DNA of 64,000 bases from assembly GCA_024426085.1 (NCBI GenBank), contig CP087971.1:8001-72000 (forward strand). Direction: 5' to 3'. Below are positions 40,666 through 50,635 of this stretch, piece by piece (positions within the stretch are counted from its first letter, which is position 1; the number at the start of each line of letters is the position of its first letter). The position numbers and the translations under genes are program-made. The notes under the pieces are model-generated. The model was not told the DNA's origin. It saw only the letters and a list, made by a program, of their open reading frames with translations, and did no database searches. The DNA comes from Rhizobium sp. RCAM05350 (GTDB lineage Bacteria > Pseudomonadota > Alphaproteobacteria > Rhizobiales > Rhizobiaceae).

Positions 40666-41814
40666 GTCAGGGCCTCGTAGGGATCTGCGGCATCGCGGAG
40701 ACCGTCGCCGAGGAAATTGAGAGACAGCACCGAAATCACGATCGCGGCGGCCGGGGTGAACAGGAGCCAGGGCGCCTGGCTGACGGCGCGGATATTTTGC
40801 GCCTCCTGCAAGAGAACACCCCAGGAAATGATGGGCGGCTGCAGGCCGATACCGAGGAAGGACAAGGCTGTCTCGGCCAGGATCATCGAGGGAATCGCCA
40901 GTGTCAGCGTGGCGATGATGTGGCTCATGAACGACGGCACCAGATGATGGAAGATGATGCCGATCTCGCTCATGCCGTCCAGACGGGCGGCCGTCACGAA
41001 ATCCTCGCTGCGCAGCGACAGGAACTTGCCACGCACTTCCCGCGCAAGGCTGGTCCAGCCAATCAGCGAAACGATCAGCGTGATGACGAAATAGGTGCGC
41101 AGCGGCGGCCAACCGACGGGGATAGCAGCAGCAAGCCCCATCCACAGCGGAATGGTCGGGATCGAGCGCAACAACTCGATAAAGCGCTGGATGGCCAGGT
41201 CCGTCCAGCCGCCGAAGAAGCCGGAGACACCGCCGATGGTCACGCCCAGGATCAGGCTGAGAAATACTCCCACAAGCCCGATCGACAGCGAGATCCGCGC
41301 CCCGTGCACCACTCGAGAGAAGATGTCACGGCCAAGCCGATCTGCCCCGAACAGATAGAGGCTATCGCCAACCTGCGGATCGGTGAGGCCGAACAGCTTG
41401 GTCTGCGAGGGAATGAAGCCCAAGAGCGTATAAGGCTCGGAGGGAACGAAGAACCCGATAGAGACTGGCTTTGTCTGGATCCACGATGAACTCGCGGCGC
41501 ATCGACTCCGTGTTCAGCGTCATCGACAGCTGATCGACATGCGGCCGGAACGAACCATCGAGCATCAGCGAAATGCCCTGCGGAGGTGCGTAGGTAAAAC
41601 GCGCATTGGTGGCGTTCGGATCGAGCGGCGCGATAAAGTCAGCGAAGATCGCGATGAGATACATGCAGCAGATGACGACGAGACTGACGAGTGCGATCCT
41701 GTGCTTCTTGAACTTCAGCCAGAACAGCTTCCACTGGCCGGCAACGGCGATGTCCCTGGCGCGCAGGTCGAGCGATGGCCCGGTTTCGGGCGGGAGATGA
41801 GTAATATCTGTCAT
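40662..41814 (-). CDS. Peptide-type ABC transporter permease, DppC-like (frameshifted)
   Basis: About 384 residues, longer than usual because of an N-terminal extension (first membrane segment ALVSLVVICCMYLIAIFADF, then a periplasmic stretch with FRPHVDQLSMTLNTES). The permease domain starts at LFGADRLGRDIFSRVVHGAR and has EAA loop AARLDGMSEIGIIFHHLVPS. This large loop is typical of family-5-linked permeases for sugar acids or large peptides. A frame change is near 41458 (VDPDKAS to LGFIPSQTKLFG). The stop overlaps the ATPase start (ATGA). Confidence 0.83.
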
Positions 41815-42797
41815 TGGAACCTGATCCGCGGGTCAGTGAGAGCGAGCAGAATGTCCGAGATCAGCGTGCCGATGATGGTCAGCACGGAAATCAGGAGAAT
41901 GAGCGAGCCGGCGAGATACATGTCCTGGGCAAGCAGGGCGCGCAGCAGAAGCGGGCCGGTGGTTGGCAGGCTCATGACGACGGAGACGATGATCTCGCCG
42001 GATATGACGGCGGGAAGGATCCAGCCGAGCGTCGAGATCAGCGGGTTTAACGCCAGCCGCACCGGGTAGCGGATCAACAATTCGAATTCCGACATGCCCT
42101 TGGCGCGCGCCGTGGTGACATAGGGCTTGGACAGTTCATCCAGCAGATTGGCGCGCATGATCCGAACCAGGGCGGCCAGCGACCCAAGTCCGATGACGAT
42201 GACCGGAAGCCAGACATGACCGGCGAAATCCACGAGACGCCCGAAGCTCCATGGCGCATCGACATAGGCTGGTGAGAACAGCCCGCCGACGCTCTGGCCG
42301 AAATAGGCCGACATCACATACATGGCCGAAAGCGCCATCAGGAAGTCCGGCACGGCAAGGAAGAAGAACGCAAGGAATGTGGCAGAATAATCCGAAATAG
42401 AATATTGGCGCACCGCCGAGAGGATGCCGATCGGGATTGCTACGGCCCAGGCGAAGCAGAGCGTCAGGAAGGACAGCAGTAGCGAGAAGCCGAGGCGGCT
42501 CCAGATCAGCTCGGTCACCGGCTTTCCAAGCTCAAAGGAAATGCCGAAGTCGCCGTGCATGACGATGCCGGCAATCCACTTGTAATACTGGAAATAGATA
42601 GGCTGATCGAGACCATAGCGTTCTGCGCATGGCGGCCACGGTTCCCTCTTCGACGGCACCACCCTGGCTTGCCCAGTCGGCCATCAGCGTCGTGAGGTAA
42701 TCCCCGGCGGCAGCTGGATAATGATGAAGGCAATGATGGAGACGGCAAAGAGTGTCGGGATAGCGAACACCAGCCGCTTGGCGAGAAAACGGAGCAT
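41811..42797 (-). CDS. Peptide-type ABC transporter permease, DppB-like (frameshifted)
   Basis: About 328 residues: LRFLAKRLVFAIPTLFAVSI at the N-terminus, PPGDYLTTLMADWASQGGAV, GLDQPIYFQYYKWIAGIVMH, and EAA loop TARAKGMSEFELLIRYPVRL. Frame changes lie near 42700 (one G short in a G run) and 42630. It overlaps the DppC-like gene by four bases and follows the binding-protein gene across a stem-loop. It forms the import channel of this sugar-acid locus. Confidence 0.83.
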
Positions 42798-42830
42798 GAG
42801 ACCTAACCGTTCGATTTGATCGAAGGGGCG

Positions 42831-42862
42831 ACCGGTGGGAGAAAAGGACATCCCCCACCGGT
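42831..42862 (-). promoter_or_regulatory. Intercistronic stem-loop after the binding-protein gene
   Basis: ACCGGTGGG (42831-42839) and CCCACCGGT (42854-42862) form a perfect 9-bp stem with a 14-base loop. It sits between the binding-protein gene and the DppB-like gene. It is likely to protect the 3' end of the binding-protein message or to reduce downstream expression. Confidence 0.55.
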
Positions 42863-42875
42863 ACCGGGAGGAGCC

Positions 42876-44810
42876 TTAATTGGCCTTGTCGAAATACCAC
42901 TGGGTCAGCGTCGGAGCCGGATGCCAGAGGTTGCCGGTGATCGGGATGCCATCGACGACATTCTTCAGGTCTTTCGACACCATCATGTATTTCGGCATGG
43001 GGCGCGAGATCCCGATGTTGAGAAAGTTGTCGGCCGAAAGATTGAGGAATTCCTTCATCTTCTCACGCCGCTCGTCGTCGCTAACCGCGGCGTTCACCTT
43101 GTCGTAGGACGCCATCAGCGTCTTGATCTCGGCTGGCGGCTCTTCGCCGGTCGCGTGGTTTGAATACCATTCGCTCCACTTCATGGCGAAGAAGATGTCA
43201 GCCTTCTGGAACGGCATGTAGCAACGCGGGTCGGTGTAAATTTCCGACAGTCCGCCGACGCAGTTCCAGATGTAGGCATCCTGTTCGTTGGCGGCCCACA
43301 TCGTATTGAGACGCGCGGTCGGTCGTGCGGATTTGGATGTCGATGCCGACAGCCTTGGCGTATTTCTGCACCATCTGCATCACATCCGGATAGGAGAGCC
43401 CGAACACATCAGCCACCATGAAGTTGATGGTAAAGCGCTTGCCCGTGTCATCGAGACGAAATCCTTCCGCATCCTTGTTCGGCATGATCTTGTCGAGCAT
43501 GTCGTTGGAGGCCTTTGGATCGAACGCGGTATACTGCGTTGCCTCGCGCTCGTTGAAGAGTTCGTGCTCCGGCTGGGTTGCAACCTGCGCCGGTGCGCCC
43601 TGCCCGACATAGACGAGATCGATAATCTCCTGCCGGTTGATGGCGTGGCTGAGCGCAATACGGAAATCCTTGTTCTGGAAGATTTTCCGCTTCGTCTCAT
43701 CGGTAGAGTTCAGGTTGAGAAGGATGACGGCGTCGTTCGCCGGCAGGTCCTTCACATCGACGAACCGATAGTTACCGGTTTCCTGGCCATCGAAAAGGAC
43801 CGACTTGAAGGTGGCATTATTGATATGGCGGAAGGCAAAGTCGAACTCGCCGGACGTCATTTTCAGCGCCATCAATTGCGGATCGTCGAGTTTTGCCCAG
43901 GTAACGCCGTCGATGTAAGGCAGCTGGTTACCGTCCGGATCGACCTTCCAGTAATAGGGATTGCGGGTCGCGACGACGCGCTCGCTGTCAGCATAAGGAA
44001 CGGTGAGAACCCAGGGATTGAGAGTCAGCAGATCCAGATTCTGCCAGAAAGGCGGCTGGAAGGTCATCGAAATCTTGGAGTTGAACAGCGCGACCCAGTC
44101 GCCGGCCGCCGGATTGGCCTTCAGAAGCTCCGGAATGCCTTCCTTATTGTATTTCTCGTGGAACTGCTGGAGATAATGCTTGGGGTAGATGACCGGGAGA
44201 TGGCCCTGACCATAAGCCAGCTGCTGTAGGAAGAGACCATAGGGTGAATCGAATTTGAACTCGACGGTGACGTCATCGATCTTCGTCACCTTCACCGGCT
44301 TGCCGGCAACGACAAAGGTCGGGTTCTTGGCCGGCGACAGCGCGTCGTTCATGAACACATCTTCGTACCAGAACATGATGTCATCGACCGTAAAGGGCTG
44401 GCCGTCGCTCCACTTCAGGCCCTTGCGTAGCGTGAAGGTATAGGTCGTGGCGTCGTCGGATGCCTTGACGTCCTCGGCAAGTGACGGAACGATGGTCTTC
44501 CACTGCGGGTCCCAGCGCACCAGCAGCTCGTTGGCGATGGTGCGCGTCAGGTTGTACTGGTCGCCATTGGCAAGGATCGTCGTGCGAAAGTGCCGCCGTA
44601 TTTGCCGATACCATCGACCATCGTCTCGATGAAAGGATGTTCCGGAAGCCGCTCGTTGACGGCAGGCAAGGTTCCGCCCTTGACCTGTTCCTCGAGCATC
44701 GGCGCTTGTTTGTAGTCCTGCGCCCAGCCCGGATTAGCGAAACCTATTAGTGAGACGCCCAGCAACCCCGTCGACACGACGAGGCCACGCAGCTTTTGCT
44801 GGTAACCCAT
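42876..44810 (-). CDS. Peptide-type ABC transporter substrate-binding protein, family 5 (frameshifted)
   Basis: About 645 residues, a large family-5 binding protein. It has a signal peptide (GLVVSTGLLGVSLIGFANPG, cleavage before QDYKQAP), the hallmark TYTFTLRKGLKWSDGQPFTV, FWQNLDLLTLNPWVLTVPYA and IALSHAINRQEIIDLVYVGQ. The C-terminal lobe has DAYIWNCVGGLSEIYTDPRC. The size is that of members that bind oligosaccharides or sugar acids rather than dipeptides. Frame changes are near 44588 and 43310. AGGAGGAG precedes the ATG. It is the first gene of the leftward operon and is divergent from a GntR regulator. Confidence 0.85.
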
Positions 44811-44920
44811 GTCTTCTCCTCCTGATCACCGGCCTCAGCCGGTCTCCTCCATCACGTTCTGCGCGGCATCCTCCCGGCTTCGTGTTGCACGAAAACTCTC
44901 AGATCGTACATTATTTGTCA

Positions 44921-44930
44921 ACATCGATGT
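44921..44930. promoter_or_regulatory. Palindrome in the divergent GntR/ABC promoter
   Basis: ACATCGATGT is a perfect 10-bp palindrome about 70 bp before the GntR start and 110 bp before the binding-protein start. It may be a regulator site; its short length keeps confidence low. Confidence 0.3.
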
Positions 44931-44999
44931 ATGAAATTGTCTGTTTGGCACTTGTTGGTACTTGGCAAAACCAGTGAGAGTGCATTAAAACGATGTCCT

Positions 45000-45698
45000 A
45001 TGAGCACGATGACAACCATGCCCCGACCGGCCACTGACGAAGAAGCAACCGACGAAGTCGGCGGCTCGATCTATGAACGTCTTCATGACGACATCATCCA
45101 TGGGCGGCTGCGCGCCAATGAGCGGCTGAAGGTATCCGAGCTTGCCAGCCGTATGGGAACGTCAACCAATCCCGTGCGGGAAGCCCTGCAACAGTTGCGT
45201 GGCGAAGGTTTCGTGATCATGGAGCCGAACCGCGGTGCCCGGGTTCGTCCAATCGACGAAGAGTTCGTGCGCGATATCTGCGAAATTGAAGTCCTGATCG
45301 AACCCGCCCTGACGCGCTGGTTTGTCGGCATCGTCACAAAGGCCGATGTCGAAGAACTGGAGAGAATTCAGGCGGATATCGAGCGACTGAATTTCACCGA
45401 CGAATTGGCGCATTCGCAGCTCGACATGAGCTTTCACCGTCTGATGTATGACAAGCACTACAACCGCCATGCCGTCGATCTCTGGATCCGCCATCGCGAA
45501 ATCCTCTGGGCCATCAGCCGCCGGTTTCCGACCTCGCTTGGGCGTCAGTCGAACGTGCTTGAGGAGCACCGCGAACTGATCGCCTGCATCAAGGGGCAGG
45601 ACGCCGAGGGTGCAGCGCGCGCCATCGGCAAGCACGTCGAGGATCCGGCCGCCACATCATCGAGCGCATGCGATTATCATGACGCGGGCTTTGATTGA
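45000..45698 (+). CDS. GntR family transcriptional regulator, FadR/FCD subfamily
   Basis: About 232 residues: winged HTH (IYERLHDDIIHGRLRANERL, ELASRMGTSTNPVREALQQL) and an all-helical FCD effector domain with the metal/ligand His positions in DMSFHRLMYDKHYNRHA and VLEEHRELIACIKG. FCD regulators respond to organic or sugar acids, fitting the divergent sugar-acid importer and dehydratases. The last residues look out of frame: a shift near 45645 would give HIIERMRLS and a stop about 20 bases earlier. The ATG at 45000 was chosen because the HTH begins about 25 residues later, as usual. Confidence 0.85.
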   Translation: MSTMTTMPRPATDEEATDEVGGSIYERLHDDIIHGRLRANERLKVSELASRMGTSTNPVREALQQLRGEGFVIMEPNRGARVRPIDEEFVRDICEIEVLIEPALTRWFVGIVTKADVEELERIQADIERLNFTDELAHSQLDMSFHRLMYDKHYNRHAVDLWIRHREILWAISRRFPTSLGRQSNVLEEHRELIACIKGQDAEGAARAIGKHVEDPAATSSSACDYHDAGFD

Positions 45699-45861
45699 TT
45701 TTGAGTCTAGGCGGCTGATGAATACAGAAAACGATTGTTCCTGCAGTTGACGGTCGGCGTCCCCATCCTGTCTAATCAAACCGAAATTAGTGCGACAGCA
45801 CCATTGCCGGGTTGAGTAGTTCACAGCACCATGCGGGCGGCATTTCGGGGGGACGTTTCTT

Positions 45862-46509
45862 ATGGATTTTACAGTGATTGATGGTGGTCTGATAGCAACG
45901 CTGCTTCTTCTCCTGCTCGTCGGCATGGGACCGAAGATCGCGCTCGTTCCGTTCCTCGAAATGACCCACGCCTTTGATGCCGAGACGAAGGCAAAGATTG
46001 GCCGCCAGATGGTTGTGACGGCGACTGTAACGGCACTGATCCTCTTTGCGACTGGCGCGGTGCTCATGAGACTGCTGCATATCACGGGCGGTGCGGTGGC
46101 CGTGGCGGGCGGCATCGTCCTTGCCCTCCTCGCCCTCAAGATGGCGGCCGGCCCAACAGAGAAGCACCCGGAACATCTCGGCATACCAATCGACCCTGCG
46201 AAAATCGCGGTCTTCCCTCTTGCCGTTCCTTATTTGCTCAACCCTGTCGGTATGACCGTGCTGATCATTGCATCCGGTGAAGTCGTCTCGATTGCCAGCG
46301 CGGTCCTCGTCATCGGCCTGGTCCTGCTCGTTGCCGCATTCGACTATCTGATCTTCACTAATATCGACGTACTGGCAAAGCGAATGAAGCCGGCAGGCCT
46401 TGTGGTGTCGGAAGTCGTCTTCGGCATCCTCCTGACAGCGGTTGCCGTGCAGCTGTTCGTGACCGGACTGAGCAAGCTAGGGATCATCACCATGAACGCC
46501 CCACACTGA
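45862..46509 (+). CDS. MarC family integral membrane protein
   Basis: Intact 215-residue protein with six hydrophobic segments. The MarC-type features are LVGMGPKIALVPFLEMTHAF near residue 20, GGAVAVAGGIVLALLALKMA and PLAVPYLLNPVGMTVLIIAS. Role unknown; the family name derives from the marRAB locus but a drug-efflux role has not held up. It is a single gene, facing a GNAT gene. Confidence 0.8.
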   Translation: MDFTVIDGGLIATLLLLLLVGMGPKIALVPFLEMTHAFDAETKAKIGRQMVVTATVTALILFATGAVLMRLLHITGGAVAVAGGIVLALLALKMAAGPTEKHPEHLGIPIDPAKIAVFPLAVPYLLNPVGMTVLIIASGEVVSIASAVLVIGLVLLVAAFDYLIFTNIDVLAKRMKPAGLVVSEVVFGILLTAVAVQLFVTGLSKLGIITMNAPH

Positions 46510-46600
46510 TGGGCGACGTGTGAGAGGCTAGGAAGGACCTACAACACCGCCCGCGCCGGCATGGGCAGGGGCCTCAAGGCCGCAGGCTACCCTCTATCGT

Positions 46601-47120
46601 TCAGGACAGGTGGAGCGTGACATGCACCACCCCGCGCTCTCGTTTCGTACTTAGGCGCAGGCCGGTTTTCTCGAACACCGTCAACATCGGGGCATTTTCT
46701 GGCAGAACCTCGGCGATCAGTTCCCTGATCCCGGATTGGCGAGCAATTGTGGTGAGATGGCGCATGAGTTGCCCGCCCAGGCCTTGTCCCTGATACTGGT
46801 CCGCTACTGTGAGCGCGACTTCGGCCTGCCCTGGTTCCAGAAGGATATAGCGTCCGCTTCCGATAATCGCCGCATGTTCGCCTTCGTCCGCGACGGCGAC
46901 CAACGCCACATGATTGACGAAATCCACGTCAACGAAAAAGGTGATTTCCTGTTCCGTAAAGCTGCTGCGTGGCGCAAAGAAACGCCGGCGGAGGGATTCC
47001 GGAGAGCTGCGGCCGGCGGCTTCGGCAAACCCACCCCGGTCTTCGGGTCTCAGCGCGGATTTCGACGCGGCGACCGTCCCGCAACACCTCGACCACCGAA
47101 TACCGGGCTGCTTCTGCCAT
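46601..47120 (-). CDS. GNAT family N-acetyltransferase (frameshifted)
   Basis: About 173 residues. The acetyl-CoA binding motif is VADQYQGQGLGGQLMRHLTT (Q/R-x-x-G-x-G/A), preceded by ALVAVADEGEHAAIIGSGRY and followed by ELIAEVLPENAPMLTVFEKT. The N-terminus MAEAARYSVVEVLRDGRRVE is in another frame and joins LRPEDRGGFAEAAGR near 47055. GAGG is five bases before the ATG at 47120. The C-terminal layout resembles the acetyltransferase domain of protein-lysine acetylases, but no acyl-CoA synthetase domain is present. Twelve bases separate it from the upstream Rap1a-like gene. Confidence 0.8.
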
Positions 47121-47132
47121 GACATCCTCGAT

Positions 47133-47480
47133 CTAGCTGCACCCTCTGCTGTAAAAGAACTTCTCCACGGCTTCGAAAGCCCTCTCAGAATAATCGGCCG
47201 GGTTCAGATCGCCAATCAGATCAGGAAGAGCAAGATCTGCGTTTGCCTGGTCGATGTATTCCTGGAGCAAAGCGCAACCCTTGTCCTCTCGAACAATGCG
47301 CAAGGCGATCGCCTCGACGAAACCGGTGCAGTACCCCTGCTGCGATGGATCCTTTGCATTTCGGCACATGGCTTGAAGTTTGGCAAAGGTCGGCTCTTCG
47401 GCACGTGCAGAATCCACATGACCCGAAAGAAGCCAAACAACGGAAAGGAGCGCTATGACTGAAAGCACGTGCCTGCGCAT
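47133..47480 (-). CDS. Rap1a/Tai family small secreted protein
   Basis: Intact 115-residue protein with a signal peptide (RRHVLSVIALLSVVWLLSGH) and a Rap1a/Tai-type pattern: MCRNAKDPSQQGYCTGFVEA, then EKGCALLQ-like cysteine positions and C-terminal FYSRGCS. Four cysteines could form two disulfides in the periplasm. The family includes immunity proteins for type VI amidase toxins (Rap1a, Tai4), but orphan members are common in Alphaproteobacteria. No toxin gene is adjacent here, so an immunity role is not supported by context. Confidence 0.7.
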   Translation of the reverse strand: MRRHVLSVIALLSVVWLLSGHVDSARAEEPTFAKLQAMCRNAKDPSQQGYCTGFVEAIALRIVREDKGCALLQEYIDQANADLALPDLIGDLNPADYSERAFEAVEKFFYSRGCS

Positions 47481-47897
47481 GATAATCTCCCGGGAAGCAT
47501 GTTCAATTACATCTACAGAACCATCTTTGTCAGCGCCGCATTCTCCTGGATTTCTGCCTCGAACCGACGGAGGTGTGAAGTTTAATTCATGGTTTGCCTA
47601 AAATAAAAGTTGGTACTAATATTCGCTCGCGGTGCCAGGGCGGCCCAAGTCGGACTTAAGATTTGCCCATCCACAAAGACGGCCTGTTCACGTCAAAGCT
47701 TCGGCGTGCCAACTCGTTTACGATTCTGTTTTTCTTGCAGGTGAGATGCAACAGCAATCACCCGGATAGGATTTCGGGAGGTAGTCTCCATTCAACATAG
47801 CTAAATTTCAATGACTTGGACAGCGAGTCTAAAGGGGTTCCGTCAACTATCTCGTTGTCGGAGTTCGCCATAGGCTCGCAACTGTTAGAGGGACGAA
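47481..47897. other. 417-bp intergenic region, no recognised feature
   Basis: This region separates the leftward Rap1a-like gene from the rightward CYTH gene and must hold both promoters. I see no ORF with protein-like composition, no strong palindrome and no RNA-like structure. Confidence 0.6.
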
Positions 47898-48382
47898 ATG
47901 GCCGCGGAGATAGAGCGAAAATACCTCGTGTTAAACGATAGTTGGCGCAAGCACGCCTCTCAAGGTGCCGCGTTCTGCCAAGCCTATCTCACGGCGAACA
48001 AAAACCGGTTTGTGCGCATCAGGACCATCGACACGGTGCGCGCCGTCCTTACGGTCAAATTCCGAACGGGTCCCATGAGGCGCGAGGAATTCGAATACGA
48101 TATCCCGTATATTGATGCCCTGGAAATGATCACCTATGCGACCGCAGTGTTGGAGAAGACCCGCTATGAGGTGCGCCACCTTGGTTATGTTTGGGAGATC
48201 GACGTCTACAGCGGCGTCAATGACGGGCCCGTTCTCGCGGAAATCGAGCTTGGAAACGAGGCCGACCAGCCTCCCCGCCCGCCGTGGCTCGGTCCGAAGT
48301 AACCGGAATTTCGGCATACTCCAATCGAACGCTTGCGGCGTTTCCACACCCCGACGAATTGCTCATGTCTGCACAAGCTTAG
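47898..48382 (+). CDS. CYTH domain protein, triphosphate tunnel metalloenzyme (frameshifted)
   Basis: About 161 residues. The N-terminal EIERKYLV gives the ExExK metal-triphosphate motif of CYTH enzymes. Strand motifs RFVRIRTID, VLTVKFRTGPMRREEFEYDI, EIDVYSG and LAEIELGNEADQP alternate basic and acidic residues lining the tunnel. The end continues in another frame as EVTGISAYSNRTLAAFPHPD to a stop at 48382 (shift near 48285). Such enzymes hydrolyse inorganic triphosphate or related compounds. The convergent neighbour is a polyphosphate kinase 2, supporting a role in polyphosphate or triphosphate turnover. Confidence 0.82.
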
Positions 48383-48443
48383 CGAGGCCGGGCGACCTGA
48401 CGGGCTCGTGATGTTGAGAGCCGCCAGGTCACCACAAGAGTGG

Positions 48444-49382
48444 TCAGCCTTGCTCTGCCAAAAGCTGCTCGTGGATTTCCGCCAGTCGTTTTTTCTGCTT
48501 GTCATCGACAACCGGCATGCTCAACTCAAGGCGTTCGAGGGCTGAAGACACCGCCACGGATACTGCAAGACGGGCAAACCATTTGTTGTCTGCCGGGATG
48601 ACAAACCACGGAGCCCATTCCGTGCTCGTATTCTCCAGCATATCCTCAAAGGCATTCTGATAGTCGTCCCAGTATTTGCGCTCCTCGTAGTCCGCCGTGG
48701 AAAATTTCCAGTTCTTGTCGGGCTCGTCGATGCGCGAGAGGAACCGCTTCTTTTGCTCGTTTTTCGAAATGTTGAGGAAGAACTTCAGAATGATCGTTCC
48801 GTTTTGCCGGAGATATTTTTCAAAGTTGTTTATCTCCTTGAAGCGGCCCTCCCAGATGTTCCCTTTCCGGGTTTCTGGAGGCAGCCTTTGTTTCTGCAAG
48901 GAATTCGGGATGCACCCTGACAGCCAGGACTTCCTCGTAATAGGACCGGTTGAATATGCCGATCATCCCGCGCCCAGGCAGAGCCTTGGCGGCCCGCCAG
49001 AGATAGTCGTGATCCAGATCTTCCGCTGACGGCGATTTGAAGCTGGTGACATGACAGCCTTGCGGGTTGATGCCTGACATGACGTGGCGTATCGCCCCAT
49101 CCTTTCCCGCCGCATCCATCGCTTGAAAAATGATGAGTATCGAGTAGGTGTCCTGAGCGTAGAGCATTTGCTGCATGTCCGACAATCGCTGGACGTTCGA
49201 GGCCACCTGCTCCAGCGCCGGGACTTGTCATCATAGCCGCCCGTAAAATCCGGGTCGAAGTCCTTCTTGAGCGATACAGAACGTCCGGGTTCAACCGCGA
49301 TATCATGAAACCGAAATTTCACTTGACCGCTTTCCCCGACCGGGAATTTGCGTTTCTTGTCAAAGTCCACGTCGAGCTTCAT
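48444..49382 (-). CDS. Polyphosphate kinase 2 family protein (frameshifted)
   Basis: About 312 residues with PPK2 motifs: Walker A in [40 protein letters not shown], the lid motif [39 protein letters not shown] and Walker-B-like [23 protein letters not shown]2 enzymes use polyphosphate to phosphorylate nucleoside mono- or diphosphates (or the reverse). Frame changes lie near 49225 and 48893. It is convergent with the CYTH gene. Confidence 0.85.
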
Positions 49383-49936
49383 GTGCTTCCCCCTTGTTGA
49401 GCCATAGCTGGCGTTGTTTAGTTCATGCGGGCATTGTTTCCATTTTTCTACGTTAGACTGTTCTAACTCGCGGTTGGTTCCACATCACCCAAGAGAAACT
49501 CAATCAAAGCTAGTGGGCGCTGGAACGTTTGTTGGCTGCCGTGCCGGCGGCAAATCCTTATTAGGACATTGCCTAAGTGACCGGGCTCGTCGATCTCGGC
49601 GTCATCACCGCGAACGCTGCGCACCAATTTCACGTTGATGGAGCGAGCGGGTCCTTGAGTCTCAGGTAGATGCACGTCTTGAAGTGACTCGGAGTTCCCG
49701 TTTTCGGCTTGGCTGCGAAACTGCACCGCCTCTGGCGAGATTGCATCTTTTATACCGGTGCTCCGGGCACAAAACGTCATTTCTCCGTTCTTTCCAAGGA
49801 GCTATTTTATGCTATCATAATTCGCGGTAAAATCCATGGATGCGACAAAGCTCAATCAAAGATAGTGTTATCGGCGCGCAGCCACTCGGGTCCGTTGGGA
49901 AACGGTGGAGACGTCGGCACTTCAAGGGGGGTAGCA
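49383..49936. other. 554-bp region with a doubtful small ORF and a 17-bp direct repeat
   Basis: The leftward frame 49463-49780 (105 codons, start MTFCARSTGIKDAISPEAVQ) is open and has a GGAG close to its ATG, but I recognise no family and it may be chance. The sequence CTCAATCAAAGMTAGTG occurs at 49499-49515 and 49851-49867 with one mismatch, enclosing most of this region. Nothing else stands out. Confidence 0.35.
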
Positions 49937-50425
49937 ATGGTCAGCTTGGACAACCAGAAGGACCCGGCCCACACGAACAATTTGTTCATGACGGCTGAGG
50001 AACTGCGGGAATACGCCGACAAGATCGACACGGCGTGCGTCGGCCGCTTTCAAGGACATGCGCACCGCGGAGGATGCGCGAAAGCTGCTGATGGAGAAAA
50101 TGTCCAAGCGGATCGAAGTCACCGATCAGATGAGATCCAATCTGCTATCCCGCATAAAAGCAGCGGCCGTGGAAGGGAAAAACGAACTGATGGTTCTTCA
50201 GTTCCCTGTCGAGCTTTGCACCGACCAAGGCCGTGCGATCAATAACAACGAGCCTGATTGGCCTGAGACCCTGACGGGTGTTCCAAGCGTCAAGCCTACG
50301 AAGTGTGGCGTGACAAGTTGAAGCCGGCCGAATACCGCCTCACCGCCATGATCGTGGAATGGCCCCATGGAATGCCGGGCGATGTCGGCCTCTTTCTCGG
50401 GTGGGGCAAGCCAAAAGCTCTTTGA
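49937..50425 (+). CDS. Hypothetical protein of about 162 residues (frameshifted)
   Basis: Three frame segments join into one plausible protein: VSLDNQKDPAHTNNLFMTAE ELREYADKIDTA, then TAEDARKLLMEKMSKRIEVT with AAAVEGKNELMVLQFPVELC, then RQAYEVWRDKLKPAEYRLTA and VEWPHGMPGDVGLFLGWGKP. Shifts are near 50045 and 50288. The ATG at 49937 follows a GGGGGG ribosome-binding stretch. I do not recognise the family. The N-terminal half looks helical; the C-terminal part holds a Trp/Pro-rich MIVEWPHGMPGDVGLF segment that may be a beta structure. No membrane segment or signal. It lies 210 bp before a SulP gene. Confidence 0.6.
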
Positions 50426-50635
50426 AGGTCGAGCCCGCGCTGCAGCCAATGCACGTCCGTCCGCAGAATTAGGCCGATACCCGTTTCGCATTGTCGATTT
50501 CTGTCATGCGCTCACAGCCAAACCTCTGTTCTTCCTGAACGGGTGGCCGATCAATGCCGCGAAAGGATGTGAACAAAGCACTGAGCTACCCTGCAGAACG
50601 TGCCGATCCTTCTAACCCGGGAGATGTTCGACGCA

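Noticed and set aside
49463..49780. A 105-codon minus-strand gene
   Set aside because: Open and with a possible ribosome-binding site, but no family, no conserved motif and poor spacing; mentioned only within the intergenic entry.
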